Below, one piece after another: positions 40,622 through 42,818 of a stretch of 42,818 bases of DNA. A model generated the notes under the pieces. The model was not told the DNA's origin. It searched no databases and was given only the letters and a program-made list of their open reading frames with translations. The stretch comes from Bacillota bacterium (GTDB taxonomy: Bacteria > Vulcanimicrobiota > SpSt-956 > JAKJGF01), in the NCBI GenBank assembly GCA_022704525.1, contig JAKJGF010000007.1, positions 1 to 42,818 on the forward strand, given 5' to 3'. The stretch's first letter is position 1, and each line of letters begins with the position of its first letter. The position numbers were made by a program, and so were the translations under genes.

Positions 40622-42211
40622 TTATAACCTCCCTTTTAAATGAAAAATAATTTCCGAGTAAGCTCCTTTGTCTTTTTCTGTTCTATTCAAAACAGGACGT
40701 TTATATTGATTAACAATTTGCATACCTGAATTTTCTGCTATCTGTTGATATAAATTATATTTATCATTTGCAACAAAAAATACATCATAATCAACAGCAA
40801 AAAATCTTTTACAATTCTTTAAAACATCTGATATTCCCTGAACATAAGAATTTCTCGCTTCTCTCCCCTGACCTTTAAAAAGAGAACCTATTTCCAATTC
40901 ATCCTGTCTCTTAAAACCAAATAGATCATAAGCATAGGCATGTTGCTCATGATAATCAATCAGACCTACATAAGGAGGACTTGAAAAAATACCTTTAATT
41001 TTTTGCTTTCTTACTAATTCTGAAAATGCAGGAAAATTATTCTCTAGAATTTCAAAAATATTGATAGTTCTTGAATCTCCTGTAAAGCAGGACTGATACG
41101 TATTAGTTCTAAGAGTATCAAAAATTTTTAATCTCTTAATAGTATCTTTACTATAACGTTCCCACCAGCTAAATATAGAAAAGAGCGGTTTACATACTTT
41201 GCCATGTTTAGCACAATAATAGATTTTACGAACTGGTTCCTTTAAAGTAGCTAAATCTGCATGAGTAGTTGCTCTGCAGGAGCGTATTGTTCTACTTAAT
41301 ATAATACTTATAGCTCTTTTAGTAACAGGATTGTTAATTTCTTTAATGAGATTAAATACAAAATCAATTTCTGTTCTGATATGTTTTAAATACCATTTAT
41401 CCAGAAAACTAATAGATCTTTCTTGATTTACTTGAATATCATATTCTTTGACTAACTCTAAAAATACAGGTAAAAATTCTTTTTCTTTTTCACGCCCGTA
41501 CTCATCTTCATTGACTTTTTTATTCTTTATCTGATATTTAAACTCCGGCGACGGAAAATATTTATTATTAAAATTTGCCAACTCTCTTGTTAATTTATCT
41601 TCAAATTTCACTGTATTAGAATTAGAAATAAATTCTTTCAAAGCTTTTGTTATTTTTTGTATCTCATAATGTAAATCTAAAAAATCATATTTATAAATCT
41701 TTACATTGCTTATTAAGGTATTAAAAGCAGAAATATCTATTCCTATGGCATGTAGCCCAAGTTCATTGGACTGAACTAAGGTAGTACCACTTCCACAAAA
41801 GGGATCCAATACTATATCGCCCGGTTTAAAATAGGCTTCTTTTTTGAACTCATCTGTATGGTTATCCAAAAAATATTCAACAAGTTGAGGTATAAACTTG
41901 CCTTTATAGGGGTGTAATCTATGGACGTGCTTTGTAGTATCAGCTTCTTTAAGATGATCAAAAGATAAAGCCCAGTTTAAATCTTCCCCTAACTGATCTT
42001 TCCAGTTAATTTCTCTCTTTCCTATGTAAGATTCTTTATAATATTTAATTAAATCCTGTTTATCAATGAGAGTAGCCCCATTACCACCAATTTTTTTAAT
42101 TCTTCCATATTGAATAAGATAAGATATATTTGAAATAGTAACATTTTTCCCTGTAAATTTTGAAGCCCATTCACTCGCTTCTTTTGTTGTAAATAATTTT
42201 GTAAGTTCCAT
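40622..42211 (-). CDS. Site-specific DNA methyltransferase (N4-cytosine or N6-adenine type)
   Basis: A 529-residue amino-methyltransferase. The first 70 residues look like a MerR/excisionase-type winged HTH (FTTKEASEWASKF ... KKIGGNGATLIDKQDL). The AdoMet-binding motif I is DIVLDPFCGSGTTLVQS near residue 130, and the catalytic motif IV is IFSSPPYVGLIDY near 410; SPPY is typical of N4-cytosine but also some N6-adenine enzymes. A long helical insert separates the two. ATG at 42211 has AAGGAG 9 nt upstream; TTG at 42217 is possible. The partner endonuclease downstream is broken, so this is now likely an orphan methylase with an epigenetic or protective role. Confidence 0.9.
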   Translation of the reverse strand: MELTKLFTTKEASEWASKFTGKNVTISNISYLIQYGRIKKIGGNGATLIDKQDLIKYYKESYIGKREINWKDQLGEDLNWALSFDHLKEADTTKHVHRLHPYKGKFIPQLVEYFLDNHTDEFKKEAYFKPGDIVLDPFCGSGTTLVQSNELGLHAIGIDISAFNTLISNVKIYKYDFLDLHYEIQKITKALKEFISNSNTVKFEDKLTRELANFNNKYFPSPEFKYQIKNKKVNEDEYGREKEKEFLPVFLELVKEYDIQVNQERSISFLDKWYLKHIRTEIDFVFNLIKEINNPVTKRAISIILSRTIRSCRATTHADLATLKEPVRKIYYCAKHGKVCKPLFSIFSWWERYSKDTIKRLKIFDTLRTNTYQSCFTGDSRTINIFEILENNFPAFSELVRKQKIKGIFSSPPYVGLIDYHEQHAYAYDLFGFKRQDELEIGSLFKGQGREARNSYVQGISDVLKNCKRFFAVDYDVFFVANDKYNLYQQIAENSGMQIVNQYKRPVLNRTEKDKGAYSEIIFHLKGRL

Positions 42212-42272
42212 ATACAAACTCTCCTTAATCTATTTATAGTTAGTTTCATAACAATCCATAATTAAAGAACCT

Positions 42273-42325
42273 CGTAATGCGTAAAGCGTGATGCGTGAGA
42301 TAACATTACGCATTACGCATCACGA
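42273..42325. repeat. Paired heptamer arrays upstream of the methyltransferase gene
   Basis: CGTAATG, CGTAAAG, CGTGATG, CGTGAGA (42273-42300) faces ATTACGC, ATTACGC, ATCACGA (42305-42325) across a 4-nt gap. The unusual ATTACGC unit recurs in both arms as its complement, so the arms have changed together. Confidence 0.8.
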
Positions 42326-42410
42326 ATTATTTAAATAAGTTATGAAATATACTATAATATTATCTTATCCTAAAACAAAATAACAGGCAAGTAACAAAAA
42401 GATAAAAAAA

Positions 42411-42428
42411 GCTGATAGCTGATAGCTA
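42411..42428. repeat. Heptamer units GCTGATA x2 plus partial, beside purA stop
   Basis: GCTGATA GCTGATA GCTA ends 2 nt before the purA stop codon position. It resembles the TAGCTGT-type array at 35.2 kb; no second arm is visible. Confidence 0.55.
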
Positions 42429-42430
42429 AA

Positions 42431-42818
42431 TTACCACACATCTCTTCTTATTATACTCTGCTCCCTCTTATGTCCCACAGAAACGAGATATATTGGCACA
42501 CCGGCCTGTTCAGAGATGTAATCGAGGTACTTTCTGGCTTCCAGTGGCAGGTCGTCATAGTTTCTTATATCAAGGGTATCCTGTTTCCATCCGGGGAATT
42601 CTCTGTATACTGGTATACAATTTTCCAGAACTTTCAGATCCTGAGGAAAATCCTTATATATTACTCCCTCATATTCATATCCCACACATAATTTTATAAT
42701 GTCGAAATTATCCAGCACATCTAATTTCGTAACGGCAAGGCCAGAGATACCGTTTAAAATACAGGAATAGCGGATCATAACCAGATCAAGCCATCCACAC
42801 CGTCGGGGTCTTCCTGTA
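42431..42818 (-). CDS. purA: Adenylosuccinate synthetase, C-terminal 128 residues (gene continues past window)
   Basis: GTP-dependent enzyme of AMP synthesis joining IMP and aspartate. The visible part begins with TGRPRRCGWLDLVMIRYS and includes NGISGLAVTKLDVLD and the terminal VSVGHKREQSIIRRDVW, all diagnostic of PurA. The frame is open to the end of the window, so the start lies beyond 42818; an internal ATG at 42778 is not the start. A heptamer repeat directly follows the stop. Confidence 0.95.
   Translation of the reverse strand, partial: TGRPRRCGWLDLVMIRYSCILNGISGLAVTKLDVLDNFDIIKLCVGYEYEGVIYKDFPQDLKVLENCIPVYREFPGWKQDTLDIRNYDDLPLEARKYLDYISEQAGVPIYLVSVGHKREQSIIRRDVW

Noticed and set aside
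900-42428. Heptamer arrays considered as CRISPR
   Set aside because: Units are 7 bp without spacers, no cas gene is present and arrays are scattered.

Overview
The window is AT-rich bacterial DNA. Bacterial traits include GGAGG-type ribosome binding sites, GTG/TTG starts, a PTS phosphorelay, AcpS, and PAS-type histidine kinases. It also encodes a dense set of eukaryote-like regulators: Ser/Thr kinases with zinc ribbons, HEAT and TPR repeats, a roadblock protein, and a Sec23/Sec24-like protein. With a cytosolic [NiFe] hydrogenase this suggests an anaerobic, H2-metabolising bacterium of an uncultivated, deep-branching lineage. I cannot name the phylum from sequence alone. No rRNA, tRNA or CRISPR array was recognised.

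Layout. 1-1 kb: 3' end of an IS1634/IS4-type transposase and its decayed flank. 1-6 kb (+): asnS, a MazG-like pyrophosphohydrolase, a small unknown protein, then a tight GHMP kinase-HPr-Enzyme I operon. 6-7.6 kb (-): a zinc-finger/VWA protein with the Sec23/Sec24 domain order. 7.9-13.5 kb (+): two amidohydrolases, ahcY and a hybrid histidine kinase. 13.5-32.7 kb (-): a long co-directional locus. Its transcription order is: Ser/Thr pseudokinase; V4R-like protein; hydrogenase small subunit, large subunit and ferredoxin; second V4R-like protein; roadblock protein; 1490-aa kinase-HEAT-TPR protein; membrane coiled-coil protein with an FGE-like domain; kinase-receiver-HEAT-TPR protein; hydrogenase maturation protease; hypA; hypB; and a pseudokinase-receiver protein. 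32.8-42.8 kb (-): a DUF2723/TPR membrane protein, M20 peptidase, CBS protein, TolB-like propeller, NAD(P)HX repair enzyme, acpS, a DNA methyltransferase with a wrecked restriction-enzyme partner, and the 3' part of purA.

The most interesting system is the hydrogenase/kinase locus. Structural and maturation genes for a [NiFe] hydrogenase are interleaved with kinases, pseudokinases, receiver domains and small-ligand-binding domains. The maturation protease starts at a non-AUG codon directly behind, and in frame with, the stop codon of a kinase gene. Hydrogenase output or maturation may therefore be tied to protein-phosphorylation signalling. A second theme is a family of intergenic hairpins whose arms are heptamer arrays. 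The heptamer differs between loci but usually matches between the two arms of one locus.
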